A stretch of DNA of 64,000 bases, from NCBI GenBank assembly GCA_965229695.1, contig OZ245921.1:2108001-2172000 (forward strand). Reading direction: 5' to 3'. Below, piece after piece: positions 1-8,585 of this stretch. The first letter of the stretch is position 1; every line of letters starts with the position of its first letter. This DNA comes from JANSYL01 sp965229695. GTDB taxonomy: Bacteria > Pseudomonadota > Alphaproteobacteria > Rhodobacterales > Rhodobacteraceae. The notes beneath the pieces are model-generated. The model was given only the letters and a program-made list of their open reading frames with translations. It made no database searches and was not told where the DNA came from. The position numbers and the translations under genes were made by a program.

Positions 1-330
1 GGTGAGTTGACTGTCACCCGGCGCGGTGACGGCGTTGGCGGACCGAACGCAGAATACGCCTTGGCGCTGGCGCTCGCGTTGGAGGGGCAGCCGGGCATCC
101 ATGCGATTGCCTGTGACACAGATGGTGTGGACGGCGCGGCAGAGGTCGCGGGCGCGGTGATCGGGCCCGACACGCTTGAGCGCGCGCGCGCAGCGGGGAT
201 CGACCCGCAAGCGGCGCTCGACGCCAATGACGCCCACAGCTTTTTTGCGGCCATCGACCGTCAGGTGGTGCCCGGCCCGACCCTAACCAACGTCAATGAT
301 TTCCGCGCCATACTGATTGAGGGATCCTGA
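1..330 (+). CDS. glycerate kinase / hydroxypyruvate reductase, C-terminal part (MOFRL domain), partial
   Basis: The frame is open from base 1 and ends at TGA 328-330, so only the last 109 residues are present and the start lies outside the window. The visible part carries the MOFRL C-terminal signature (GELTVTRR, then GGPNAEYALALALAL, then a CDTDGVDG segment). This domain belongs to the GckA/TtuD family, which acts on glycerate or hydroxypyruvate in serine-cycle and tartrate/glyoxylate metabolism. The next gene starts 2 bp downstream, suggesting co-transcription. Kinase and reductase annotations cannot be told apart from this fragment. Confidence 0.85.
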   Translation, partial: GELTVTRRGDGVGGPNAEYALALALALEGQPGIHAIACDTDGVDGAAEVAGAVIGPDTLERARAAGIDPQAALDANDAHSFFAAIDRQVVPGPTLTNVNDFRAILIEGS

Positions 331-332
331 CC

Positions 333-641
333 ATGCTCAAACACATCGTCCTGCTGGAACCCGCCGATGCCGACGGGTTGGAACGGATCAAATCCGCCAT
401 GGAGATCCTGGAAACCCTGCCCGGAAAGCTCCCGGGTATTGTCGATTTCTACCACGGCCCGAACCTGGATTTCGAAGCGAAATCAGAGCGGTATAGCTAT
501 GGTTTTGTCGTGACCTTCGCGGATAAGGCGGCCAACGATGCTTATGTCGACGATCCCGATCATCAGCGGGCTGGCGGCATGCTGGTTGCGGCCTGCAAGG
601 ATGGGCATCACGGGATTTTTGTCGCCGATCTTGAGGTTTAG
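333..641 (+). CDS. Dabb-family (stress-responsive A/B barrel) small protein
   Basis: The protein has 102 residues, the length of one Dabb ferredoxin-like domain. It begins MLKHIVLLEP, carries a central glycine/aspartate turn region (PGIVDFYHGPNLDFEAKSER) and ends with an H-x-x-Y/F-type segment in which DDPDHQRAGG precedes the last strand. Members usually dimerise into an alpha/beta barrel; functions vary (stress-induced proteins, some cyclases) and none can be assigned here. It starts 2 bp after the glycerate kinase stop, so it is probably its operon partner. Its TAG stop overlaps the stop of the opposing kinase gene by 4 nt. Confidence 0.75.
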   Translation: MLKHIVLLEPADADGLERIKSAMEILETLPGKLPGIVDFYHGPNLDFEAKSERYSYGFVVTFADKAANDAYVDDPDHQRAGGMLVAACKDGHHGIFVADLEV

Positions 642-1561
642 CACCCAAGAAGCGCGTCAATCTCGGCCCGTGAGGGCATTGAGGCGGCGGTCCCAATCTT
701 GGTAACCGAAAGTGCCGCTGTGGCGGTTGCAAAACGCAGCGCCTCGGCCAGCGATGCGCCGTCGGCGAGGGCTGTTGCAAAGCCACCGTTGAAAGCATCC
801 CCCGCCCCGGTTGTGTCGAGCACTGGCCCGGCTGAAAAGGGCGGGACGATTGTGGCCTCATGGCTATCCCAGGCCAGTGCGCCCTGTTCGCCCATGGTGA
901 TGATGACCCCCTTCCGCACGCCGCGCGCCATTAGGGCCGCCGCTGCCTGTTCGGCCTCAGCCATATTGGTCACGGGCAATCCGGTCAGCGCCTCGGTTTC
1001 GTGTTCGTTGGGCGTGATGTAATCGCAAAGCGCTAGCAGCCTGTCCTCCAATGGCGCAGCGGGGGCCGGGTTTAGGATGGTGACCGCGCCGCCTTGATGG
1101 GCGGTTTCCAGAAAGTGGTGCGCGGTTTCGACCGATTGCTCCAACTGCGTCACGGCGACCTTGGCCGATGCAATCTCAGCCTGACGCGCGGCAACGTCGG
1201 CCACGCTCAGCGCCCCGGCGGCCCCAGGGCTGATCACGATGGCGTTTTTGCCCGATTGTTCTTCTATAAAAATACCCGCCGCACCCGTTGGCCGCTCGGC
1301 ATCTTGCACCACCAAAGGGGTCACGCCAGCCTCTGCCCACACCGCATCGGCCATGGCCCCAAAGGTGTCTTGGCCCAGCCGGGTGATGAAACCCACCGAT
1401 CCGCCCGCCTTTGCGGCGGCCACCGCCTGGTTCGACCCTTTGCCGCCGGGCCCGAGGGTAAAGCCGGTTCCAATCAGCGTTTCCCCCACATTTGGCATCC
1501 GGTCACAGCGAAAGGCGGCGTCAGCGACAAAAACGCCCAGAATGATGATGTCTTGCGGCAT
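638..1561 (-). CDS. rbsK: ribokinase / PfkB-family sugar kinase
   Basis: The protein has 307 residues, the usual ribokinase length. It shows both PfkB signatures: GGKGSNQAVAAAKAG near residue 38 and DTTGAGDAFNGGFA near residue 248, where the Asp of GAGD is the catalytic base. The family phosphorylates sugars at the primary hydroxyl with ATP; ribokinase is the best match by motif spelling, but other sugars are possible. The open frame extends 58 codons further upstream, but the ATG at 1561 is preferred because family N-termini begin with a short strand (MPQDIIILGVF) and the extension would overrun the divergent synthetase leader. No sugar transporter genes adjoin it. Confidence 0.85.
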   Translation of the reverse strand: MPQDIIILGVFVADAAFRCDRMPNVGETLIGTGFTLGPGGKGSNQAVAAAKAGGSVGFITRLGQDTFGAMADAVWAEAGVTPLVVQDAERPTGAAGIFIEEQSGKNAIVISPGAAGALSVADVAARQAEIASAKVAVTQLEQSVETAHHFLETAHQGGAVTILNPAPAAPLEDRLLALCDYITPNEHETEALTGLPVTNMAEAEQAAAALMARGVRKGVIITMGEQGALAWDSHEATIVPPFSAGPVLDTTGAGDAFNGGFATALADGASLAEALRFATATAALSVTKIGTAASMPSRAEIDALLGC

Positions 1562-1700
1562 GGGGATCCCGTTGTGAGTGGCTGGTCGGCCCGAGCCTAG
1601 CGGCCCAGGCCCACCAGCGAAACTGCGGTTTGCGGTTTTCGCCCACGCCTGTTTGGATAGGTTTGCAGATGTAACGATTGACCGGCGCGGGGAGGCGGCG

Positions 1701-3209
1701 ATGAATTTGGCGCATTGGCTAGAGCGGACGGCCACGACGCAAGGCGCGCAACCGGCGTTGTTGCTGGGTGAGACGGTTGTCGCGGATTACGCGACCTTCC
1801 ATGCCAAAGCCACCGCCTTGGCCGCAAAGCTGCAGGTTGCGCCGGGGGATCGGGTTGGCCTGTTCCTGTCGAACTGCCCGGAATACCTGATCGCCTTTTA
1901 TGCCACCTGGATCGCGGGCGCGGCGGCGGTTCCGATCAACAACAAACTGCATGGGCGCGAGGCCGCGTGGATTCTGGCCGATAGCGGGGCAAGTAAGGTC
2001 TTTGTGACGCCAAAGCTTGGCGCGGCCTTGGAGGGGCTGACCGATATCCCGGTGATCGACGTGACCAACCCCGCCTTTGATAATCTGACCCAAGGCCCAG
2101 CTCTGCCAATCGTGCACAGGGGGCCGGATGATCTGGCCTGGCTTTTCTATACCTCAGGCACCACGGGGCGGCCCAAAGGGGTGATGATGACCCATGGCAT
2201 GTTGGAGGCTATGACGCTGACCTATTTCGTCGACGTCGATCCGGTCACATCCGCCGATGCCACGCTTTATGCCGCCCCGATGAGTCATGGGGCCGGCATT
2301 TACAACATGATGTACACACTGGTTGGCGGGCGGCATGTGTGCCCGCCGTCGGGCGGGTTTGACGCGGATGAGGTGTTGGACCTATCCAGCAAGCTTGGCT
2401 CGGTCTGCATGTTCATGGCGCCGACAATGGTGCGCCGTTTCACCGATGCCGCAAAGGCGCGGGGTCACAAAGGCGATGGCGTGCGCACCATCATCTATGC
2501 CGGCGGGCCGATGTATAACGCCGATATCATCGAAGCGGTGGATTGGTTCGGGCCCAAATTCGCGCAGATTTATGGGCAGGGCGAATGCCCGATGGGGATC
2601 ACCGCGCTCAGCCGTGGGGATGTGGCCGACCGCAGCCATCCGCGCTGGCGGGAACGCCTTGGCTCGGTCGGGCGTGCGCAATCGGTGGTGGAGGTCGCGA
2701 TCGGCGACCCAGATGCGCAACCCTTGCCCACTGGCGAGGTTGGCGAGATCATGGTGCGCGGGCGCATCGTCATGCCAGGCTATTGGCAGAACCCCGAGGC
2801 CACGGCCAAGACCCTGGTCAATGGCTGGCTGATGACCGGCGATGTCGGGCGGTTGGATGCGGATGGCTATCTGACCCTGACGGATCGCTCGAAAGACATG
2901 ATCATCTCGGGCGGGTCCAACATCTATCCCCGCGAGGTCGAGGAGGTTTTGCTGGAACATCCCGACGTGCACGAGGTTTCGGTCGTTGGAAAGCCCGACC
3001 CGGAATGGGGGGAGGTTGTCTGCGCTTTTGTCGTTAGCCGTCCGGGCACCCAAATGGATGCCGACGCGCTTGACGGTTTCTGCCGTGAAAACATCGCGCG
3101 CTTTAAGCGGCCCAAGCTTTATCGGGCGCTGCCGGAACTGCCAAAGAACAACTATGGGAAAGTGTTGAAAACCGCGTTGCGTGACGTGTTGCAGGAGGAA
3201 ACCCCATGA
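1701..3209 (+). CDS. class I adenylate-forming acyl-CoA synthetase / ligase
   Basis: The 502-residue protein is an AMP-binding enzyme that activates a carboxylic acid as acyl-AMP and transfers it to CoA. The phosphate-binding loop YTSGTTGRPKG is at about residue 149, the hinge motif TGDVGRLDADGYL at about 380, GGSNIYPREVEEV after it, and the catalytic lysine lies in NYGKVLK near residue 484. The start at 1701 has a clean GGAGG at 1691-1695; longer in-frame starts overlap the divergent ribokinase leader. It overlaps the following SDR gene by 4 nt (ATGA), so the two are translationally coupled. The substrate is unknown; a medium-chain or acetoacetate-like acid would suit the neighbour. Confidence 0.88.
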   Translation: MNLAHWLERTATTQGAQPALLLGETVVADYATFHAKATALAAKLQVAPGDRVGLFLSNCPEYLIAFYATWIAGAAAVPINNKLHGREAAWILADSGASKVFVTPKLGAALEGLTDIPVIDVTNPAFDNLTQGPALPIVHRGPDDLAWLFYTSGTTGRPKGVMMTHGMLEAMTLTYFVDVDPVTSADATLYAAPMSHGAGIYNMMYTLVGGRHVCPPSGGFDADEVLDLSSKLGSVCMFMAPTMVRRFTDAAKARGHKGDGVRTIIYAGGPMYNADIIEAVDWFGPKFAQIYGQGECPMGITALSRGDVADRSHPRWRERLGSVGRAQSVVEVAIGDPDAQPLPTGEVGEIMVRGRIVMPGYWQNPEATAKTLVNGWLMTGDVGRLDADGYLTLTDRSKDMIISGGSNIYPREVEEVLLEHPDVHEVSVVGKPDPEWGEVVCAFVVSRPGTQMDADALDGFCRENIARFKRPKLYRALPELPKNNYGKVLKTALRDVLQEETP

Positions 3210-4009
3210 CTGACCTAAGCGGAAAAACGGCCCTGGTGACGGGTTCAGTACAGGGCATCGGGCTGGCCATTGCCGAGGCGTTGGCCGAGGCGGGCGCGCG
3301 CATCGCGGTGCATGGATTGGCCGGCGACGCGCAGATCGAAGAGGTCTGCACCCATCTGCGCGACAAAGGTTCCCCGCAAGCCGAGTTTTTCCACGGCGAT
3401 TTGCGCAATGCCGACCGGATTGCCGAACTGATGGCAGCCGTCGCCGCCTGGGGCGGGGCCGATATTCTGGTGAACAACGCGGGCATTCAGCATACCGCCC
3501 CCTTGGCTGAAATGCCGGGCGAGACCTGGGATGCGATCCTGAACGTGAACCTATCGGCGGCGTTTCACACCATGCAGGCCGCGATGCCCGGCATGGCCGA
3601 ACGCGGCTATGGGCGGGTGGTCAACATTGCCTCGGTTCATGGGCTCGTGGCCTCGAAAGACAAAGCGCCTTATGTGGCCGCGAAATTCGGGCTGGTGGGG
3701 CTCAGCCGGGTGGCGGCGCTGGAATATGCGGCGGCGGGTGACAGGGAAAAGGGTGGGGTGACGGTGAACTGCATCTGCCCCGGCTGGACCGAAACCGCGA
3801 TCATTCAGCCGCAAATCGATGCGCGCGCGGCCTTACACGGCGGGGACCGGGCGGCAGGGGTTGCCGATCTTCTATCAGAAAAGCAGCCGTCTCAGCGCAC
3901 CTCCGACCCCAAGGAAATCGGCGCTCTGGCGCTGTGGCTCTGCGCACCGATTGCCCATAATGTCACCGGCACCGCGATCCCGATTGATGGAGGCTGGACC
4001 GCGCAGTGA
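3206..4009 (+). CDS. short-chain dehydrogenase, 3-hydroxybutyrate dehydrogenase type
   Basis: This 267-residue classical SDR has the N-terminal nucleotide-binding motif TGSVQGIG, the NNAG motif, the catalytic Ser in NIASVHG and the YVAAK Tyr/Lys pair. The spelling of the active-site stretch (VHGLVASKDKAPYVAAKFG) and the C-terminal SEKQPSQR segment are typical of D-3-hydroxybutyrate dehydrogenase (BdhA), which interconverts 3-hydroxybutyrate and acetoacetate with NAD. The start overlaps the stop of the upstream acyl-CoA synthetase, so a two-gene operon for ketone-body or polyhydroxybutyrate turnover is likely. Assignment to this subfamily is by motif recall, not alignment. Confidence 0.82.
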   Translation: MTDLSGKTALVTGSVQGIGLAIAEALAEAGARIAVHGLAGDAQIEEVCTHLRDKGSPQAEFFHGDLRNADRIAELMAAVAAWGGADILVNNAGIQHTAPLAEMPGETWDAILNVNLSAAFHTMQAAMPGMAERGYGRVVNIASVHGLVASKDKAPYVAAKFGLVGLSRVAALEYAAAGDREKGGVTVNCICPGWTETAIIQPQIDARAALHGGDRAAGVADLLSEKQPSQRTSDPKEIGALALWLCAPIAHNVTGTAIPIDGGWTAQ

Positions 4010-5182
4010 TCACTGCAGATCGGCGAATGCCTTTTGCAGCCGGGCCACCGCGTCTTCGATCATGAAGCGCGGCATGGCGAGGTTGAAGCGTTTGAAGCTT
4101 TCGCCGCCCGGCCCAAAGGTTTCCCCCTGACTGACGCCGATCTTGGCATCATCGCGGATGCGCCGGGTGACCTCTTCATTGCTCATGCCGGTGCCTGAAA
4201 AATCGACCCAAGCCAGATAGGTCGATTCCAAGGGCATCGAATGCACGCCCGGGATGGCGTCGACGCCTGCGTCGAACACGGCGCGGTTGCCTTCGAGATA
4301 AGCAAGCTGCGCCTCGACCCATTCAGCGCCGTCTGGACAGTAGGCCGCAATGGTCGCCGCAACGCTGATCGTGGCGGGGCTGTATTCGGTCATCGTCATG
4401 CGGCGCTGATAGGCGGCGCGCAGGGTGTCATCGGGGATGATCGCATAGCCCAGCCTGAAGCCCGGCAGGTTAAAGGTTTTCGAAGACGCATTGATCGTCA
4501 CGATCCGATGACGGAACTCGGGTGCGGCTTTGTCCGTGGGCACGTGCTGCACCCCGTCATACATCAGATCGGCATGGATTTCGTCTGACAGCAGGATCAG
4601 ATCATGCTTTTCACAAAAGGCCGCGACAGCGTGCAGTTCCGCAGCGCTCCAAACCCGGCCCGAGGGGTTTTGCGGCGAGCAGAAGATCAGCATTTTCACG
4701 GTGTCATCGATGATCTCTTCTGCTGCATCAAAATCCAGTTCATAGCGGCCGTTTTCCAGCCGCATTGGAAACTCGAACGGCACCCGCTCGGCCCGCAAGG
4801 TCTTGAGCTTGAACTCATGATAAACCGGCGTGAAGAAACAGATGCCGTCGCCAATCTCGGTCCAGGTGTCAAAGGCCATGCCGATGGCGTGGCCAAGACC
4901 TTGGGTGGGCAGGATCCACTCGGGCTCGATTTCCCAATCATGGCGCGACTTCATCCACCAGCCGATGGCGGCCCGCAGCCCGGCATCGTCATAGCCATAG
5001 CCAAACGCGCCATGCTCAACCCGGCCGCGTAGCGCCTCCAACACGCTGGGGGCGGTGGCGAAATCCGAATCCGCCACCCACATGGCCAGCCCGTCATCGG
5101 GGTTCACGCCCGTCACCTGTTCCAGCATGTCCCATTTGGCGCAGTTGGTGCCGCGCCGCCCGATATCCCGGTCGAAATCCAT
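4010..5182 (-). CDS. MalY/PatB-family PLP-dependent aminotransferase / C-S lyase
   Basis: The 390-residue fold-type I PLP enzyme starts with MDFDRDIGRRGTNCAKWD, a hallmark of the MalY/PatB cystathionine beta-lyase subgroup. The Schiff-base lysine is K235 in NASSKTFNLPG and the pyridine-binding Asp is D200 in LLSDEIHADL; FCSPQNPSGR is the class I/II aminotransferase Asn motif. Such proteins cleave cystathionine or other cysteine S-conjugates to pyruvate, ammonia and a thiol. The stop codon abuts the stop of the opposing SDR gene with no spacer. The first def gene is divergent with a 98 bp shared leader. Confidence 0.87.
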   Translation of the reverse strand: MDFDRDIGRRGTNCAKWDMLEQVTGVNPDDGLAMWVADSDFATAPSVLEALRGRVEHGAFGYGYDDAGLRAAIGWWMKSRHDWEIEPEWILPTQGLGHAIGMAFDTWTEIGDGICFFTPVYHEFKLKTLRAERVPFEFPMRLENGRYELDFDAAEEIIDDTVKMLIFCSPQNPSGRVWSAAELHAVAAFCEKHDLILLSDEIHADLMYDGVQHVPTDKAAPEFRHRIVTINASSKTFNLPGFRLGYAIIPDDTLRAAYQRRMTMTEYSPATISVAATIAAYCPDGAEWVEAQLAYLEGNRAVFDAGVDAIPGVHSMPLESTYLAWVDFSGTGMSNEEVTRRIRDDAKIGVSQGETFGPGGESFKRFNLAMPRFMIEDAVARLQKAFADLQ

Positions 5183-5280
5183 GTTACCCCCGAATGTGAT
5201 CCGATTGCGGAAGCTAACCGCCCGGTCGAGATGTGCAAGGGGCGTTGCGGGGGATCGGGCTTTCGCCTATCTCCAGCTTT

Positions 5281-5805
5281 ATGAGACGGCCCATTTTAAT
5301 CCATCCTGATCCACGCCTGAAAAAGGTTGTGCCGCCTGTGGCCGACCTATCGGATGATCTGCGCCGCCTGGCCGATGATATGTTGGAGACGATGTATCAC
5401 GCCCCCGGTATCGGCTTAGCCGCGCCCCAGGTGGGAGAGATGACACGGCTGATCGTGCTGGATTGCGTGAAGGAAGAGGGCGCGCCACCCCGCCCCATCG
5501 CGATGTTCAACCCCGAGGTGATCGCCACCTCCGACGACCGCAGCGTATATGAGGAAGGCTGCCTGTCGATCCCCGATGTCTATGCCGATGTCGAACGCCC
5601 GGCTGAGGTGACGGTGCGTTGGATCGACAAGAATGGGGCCGAGCAGCAGGAAGATTTTGACGGTCTTTGGGCCACCTGCGTGCAGCATGAGATCGACCAT
5701 TTGGATGGCAAGCTGTTCATCGATTACCTTAAACCGTTGAAACGCCAGCTGATCACGCGGAAGATGGTCAAACTGAAACGTGACCGTGCGCGGGAAAAAG
5801 CATGA
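5281..5805 (+). CDS. def: peptide deformylase (first of three, canonical)
   Basis: The protein has 174 residues. It keeps all three deformylase motifs: GIGLAAPQ (residues 43-50), EEGCLSIP with metal ligand C94, and QHEIDH with H136, catalytic E137 and H140. It removes the formyl group from nascent N-formyl-methionine in the cytoplasm. The ATG at 5281 is chosen because MRRPILIHPDPRL is the standard family N-terminus; upstream in-frame starts only add unrelated residues. It overlaps the second def gene by 4 nt and heads a def-def-def-fmt operon. Confidence 0.95.
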   Translation: MRRPILIHPDPRLKKVVPPVADLSDDLRRLADDMLETMYHAPGIGLAAPQVGEMTRLIVLDCVKEEGAPPRPIAMFNPEVIATSDDRSVYEEGCLSIPDVYADVERPAEVTVRWIDKNGAEQQEDFDGLWATCVQHEIDHLDGKLFIDYLKPLKRQLITRKMVKLKRDRAREKA

Positions 5806-6287
5806 GCATTCTGCCGATATTGCGCTGGCCTGATCCGATCCTGTCGGAGGTTTGTGCACCGGCCAAAGGGGATCTGTCCGATCTTGCCTCGAACATGCTT
5901 GAGACGATGTATGACGCGCCGGGCCGCGGTTTGGCGGCCCCACAGATCGGCCAGGCGATCCGTATGTTCGTGATGGATGTTGAATGGAAGGAGGGGCCGA
6001 AAAAGCCCTTCGTCTTCCTCAACCCTAAAATCCTCGAAATGCCGGAAGAGCAGGTCTTGGGACCAGAGGCCTGCCTGTCGATCCCAGGGATCGAGGCGGA
6101 GGTGCCGCGCGCGCCTTGGATCGTGCTGGCCTGGACCGAGCTTGACGGCGCGCGTGCCTTTAAACGCTTCACTGGCGCGGCGGCGATTTGTGTGCAGCAT
6201 GAGATGGACCATCTGGACGGCAAGGTGATCTTTGACCGTCTGCCCGACGCGGATCGTGCCGCGCTTGAGGCCGCTTATGACGGTTAG
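5802..6287 (+). CDS. peptide deformylase paralogue 2
   Basis: The 161-residue protein is a second deformylase. It has GRGLAAPQIG (residues 41-50), EACLSIPG with metal ligand C91 and QHEMDH with H133, E134 and H137. Motif 2 reads EACLS instead of EGCLS, a Gly-to-Ala change beside the metal-binding Cys, but every catalytic residue is present, so activity is expected. The start codon overlaps the stop of the first gene (ATGA) and its own 3' end overlaps the third gene by 11 bp, so the three are translationally coupled. Confidence 0.9.
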   Translation: MSILPILRWPDPILSEVCAPAKGDLSDLASNMLETMYDAPGRGLAAPQIGQAIRMFVMDVEWKEGPKKPFVFLNPKILEMPEEQVLGPEACLSIPGIEAEVPRAPWIVLAWTELDGARAFKRFTGAAAICVQHEMDHLDGKVIFDRLPDADRAALEAAYDG

Positions 6288-6777
6288 GCCCTTTATTCCC
6301 TGGCCCGACAAACGCTTGCGCAGTGCCGCCGAACCCGTCGAAGAAATCACTGATGAGATCAAGGCCATCTGGGATGATATGATCGACACGATGGAGGCGA
6401 TGCCGGGCTATGGCGTTGGCTTGGCCGCGGTGCAAATCGGTGTGATGCTGCGGCTGGCGGTGGTCGATGCCAGTTCGGAGCGCGGGCAGGCGATCCGCAT
6501 GGCCAACCCCGAGATCGTGGCCACGGGTGACGAGGTGAAACCTTATGAGGAAGCCAGCCCGAACCTGCCCGGCAGTTCGGCCAAAATCAGCCGTCCGACC
6601 AAGGTGATGGTGGCCTTCACCGACCATCTGGGGATGCGTGTGCGCAAAGAGTTCGAAGGGCTCTGGGCGACCTCGGTTCAGCATCAGATCGACCATCTGG
6701 CGGGCCGCATGTATTTCGACAATCTCAGCAAGGTGAAGCGCGACATGTTCTTGCGCCGGGCCAAAAAGGCGGGCTGA
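6277..6777 (+). CDS. peptide deformylase-like protein 3, predicted catalytically inactive
   Basis: This 166-residue protein aligns with the first deformylase at the same residue numbers. Motif 1 is intact in spirit (GVGLAAVQIG). In motif 2 the sequence EEASPNLP replaces EEGCLSIP, so the metal ligand Cys is Ser94. In motif 3 QHQIDH replaces QHEIDH, so the catalytic Glu is Gln137 while both histidines remain. Loss of a metal ligand and the general base predicts a pseudoenzyme. The start at 6277 lies inside the end of the second gene; fmt begins one base after its stop. It may bind nascent chains or partner the active paralogues; that is inference. Confidence 0.85.
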   Translation: MTVRPFIPWPDKRLRSAAEPVEEITDEIKAIWDDMIDTMEAMPGYGVGLAAVQIGVMLRLAVVDASSERGQAIRMANPEIVATGDEVKPYEEASPNLPGSSAKISRPTKVMVAFTDHLGMRVRKEFEGLWATSVQHQIDHLAGRMYFDNLSKVKRDMFLRRAKKAG

Positions 6778-6778
6778 G

Positions 6779-7687
6779 ATGCGGATCGTCTTCATGGGTA
6801 CGCCGGATTTTTCGGTTCCGGTTTTGCAAGCCTTGGCGCAAGCCGGGCACGAGATTGCCGCCGTCTACTGCCAGCCGCCGCGGCCCGCCGGTCGGGGTAA
6901 AAAAGATCGCCCCAGCGCCGTGCAGCGCTGCGCCGAGGGGCTTGGTCTGACGGTCCGGCACCCCAAAAGCCTGAAAACGCCCGAGGCCCAGGCCGAGTTT
7001 GCCGGGTTGCAGGCCGATGTCGCCGTGGTGGTTGCGTATGGTTTGATCCTGCCGCAGGCGGTTTTGGACGCGCCGAAACATGGCTGTTTGAACATCCATG
7101 CCAGCCTTTTGCCGCGTTGGCGCGGGGCGGCCCCAATCCATCGCGCGATTATGGCAGGTGATGCGGAAACCGGTGTGTGCATCATGCAGATGGAGGCCGG
7201 GCTGGATACCGGCCCGGTTTTACTGCGCCGGTCCCTGACCATCGGCACAACCGAGACGACGGGCGAGCTGCATGATCGCCTAAGTGCTTTGGGGGCGATT
7301 GCTATTGTTGAGGCCTTGGCGGATTTGACGACCCTCTCGCCCCGCGCGCAGCCCGAGGATGGCGTGACCTATGCCGCCAAGATCGACAAGGCCGAGGCGC
7401 GGGTCGATTGGGCCCAAGATGCGGCACAGATCGACCGCCTGATCCGGGGGCTGTCCCCCTTTCCCGGTGCTTGGACCATGGTCAATGGCAGGCGGGTGAA
7501 GCTGCTGCGCAGCCAACTGGCTCACGGCGCGGGGCAGGCGGGCACCGTTTTGGACGGCTTCACTATTGCCTGCGGCAGCGGCGCGGTTGGGATCACAGAG
7601 GTGCAACCGGAGGGCAAAGGCCCTATGTCTGTTAGTGACTGGTTGCGCGGCGCGCGGCTGGAACCCGGAACAAGGCTAGGAGCCTAA
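6779..7687 (+). CDS. fmt: methionyl-tRNA formyltransferase
   Basis: The 302-residue protein starts MRIVFMGTPDFSVPVL and contains the catalytic segment LNIHASLLPRWRGAAPI with Asn/His and the downstream GLDTGPVL Asp, followed by the smaller C-terminal OB-like domain (PFPGAWTMVNGRRVKLL). It formylates initiator Met-tRNA using 10-formyl-tetrahydrofolate, producing the group that the upstream deformylases later remove. It starts one base after the stop of the third def paralogue, completing a four-gene operon for initiator formylation and deformylation. Confidence 0.96.
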   Translation: MRIVFMGTPDFSVPVLQALAQAGHEIAAVYCQPPRPAGRGKKDRPSAVQRCAEGLGLTVRHPKSLKTPEAQAEFAGLQADVAVVVAYGLILPQAVLDAPKHGCLNIHASLLPRWRGAAPIHRAIMAGDAETGVCIMQMEAGLDTGPVLLRRSLTIGTTETTGELHDRLSALGAIAIVEALADLTTLSPRAQPEDGVTYAAKIDKAEARVDWAQDAAQIDRLIRGLSPFPGAWTMVNGRRVKLLRSQLAHGAGQAGTVLDGFTIACGSGAVGITEVQPEGKGPMSVSDWLRGARLEPGTRLGA

Positions 7688-7693
7688 GAGCCT

Positions 7694-7957
7694 ATGATCC
7701 TGTTTTCCTTTTTCGGATCGCTGATGATCGCCGGTATCGTCGCCTATTTGTTTGAACGTTGGGATATCACCCATAACGGGATCATCCCTTCGGTCCTGAT
7801 CGCGTTTGGCGCGGTCTTGGTGCTGTTTTTCCTCCGGTCGCTTTTTGGGCTTTCGCTGGGTTCACCGGGGGTGGATGCGATTGTCGGATCGGCGGCGGCG
7901 CTGATCCTGATCCCCACCGAATACGCGCAGCGGCGGCGCAAGAACCGGCGTCGCTAA
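7694..7957 (+). CDS. small integral membrane protein (GlsB/YeaQ-like topology), unknown function
   Basis: The protein has 87 residues with three predicted hydrophobic segments, at roughly residues 3-20, 33-48 and 62-75, and a very basic end (QRRRKNRRR). Size, glycine-rich last helix and basic tail resemble the transglycosylase-associated/GlsB family of small membrane proteins, but the match is only topological. It begins 6 bp after fmt and may be co-transcribed. It ends 4 bp before the stop of the opposing TRIC-like gene. Confidence 0.6.
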   Translation: MILFSFFGSLMIAGIVAYLFERWDITHNGIIPSVLIAFGAVLVLFFLRSLFGLSLGSPGVDAIVGSAAALILIPTEYAQRRRKNRRR

Positions 7958-7961
7958 GGCG

Positions 7962-8585
7962 CTATTGCCGCGGCGGTCGCGCTTTGTAGACCGGCAAACG
8001 CCAACCAAAGGCCAAGGATCCGGCGCGTAGCACAAAGCAGGTGGCAATGGCGACGCTTGCGGTCAGGATCGGATCGGCCCAAAGCCGGTCGGCCAGCAGC
8101 GCTGCACCCGCCCCGGCCAAGGCGGCGGTCACATAAAGCTCACCCTGTTTCAGAACCAGCGGCACTTCATTGGCCACGACATCGCGCATCAGCCCGCCAA
8201 AGGTGCCTGTGGCCACCCCCATAACCAGCACGATCGGCAAGGATTGATCCATCGCCATGGCCACCCCAGCCCCGGCGGCGACGGCCACGCCCAACGCCAC
8301 CGCATCCAGCCAAATCAGCAGTTTCAGGCGGCTTTCGAACAGATGCGCGGTAAAAAACACCACCAAGGCTGCGCTGCAAGCGATGGCCAGGGGCACGGGG
8401 TCGGCCACCCAAAACACCGGGTCGCGATCCAGGATCAGGTCGCGCAGCGTGCCCCCGCCCACAGCGGTCAGGCAGGCGAGAAAGAAAAACCCAATGATAT
8501 CAAGCTGCCCGCGCGAAGCGGCCAGCGCCCCGGTCAACGCGAACACCAGGGCCGAGGCGTAATCGAGACCTAGAAGGACGGTCAT
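7962..8585 (-). CDS. trimeric intracellular cation (TRIC) channel family protein (UPF0126)
   Basis: The 207-residue protein is almost wholly hydrophobic, with about seven membrane segments arranged as two repeats of three plus one. Each repeat carries the family glycine/arginine signature: AVGGGTLRDLIL near residue 42 and TFGGLMRDVV near residue 129. Bacterial members form homotrimeric monovalent-cation channels in the inner membrane. It overlaps the rnhA stop by 4 nt and is the last gene of a leftward string. Confidence 0.85.
   Translation of the reverse strand: MTVLLGLDYASALVFALTGALAASRGQLDIIGFFFLACLTAVGGGTLRDLILDRDPVFWVADPVPLAIACSAALVVFFTAHLFESRLKLLIWLDAVALGVAVAAGAGVAMAMDQSLPIVLVMGVATGTFGGLMRDVVANEVPLVLKQGELYVTAALAGAGAALLADRLWADPILTASVAIATCFVLRAGSLAFGWRLPVYKARPPRQ

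Noticed and set aside
4003..4016. Perfect palindrome GCAGTGATCACTGC at the SDR/aminotransferase junction
   Set aside because: Its centre is just the two back-to-back stop codons TGA and TCA; only the outer 4 bp on each side are unexplained, too short for a terminator.
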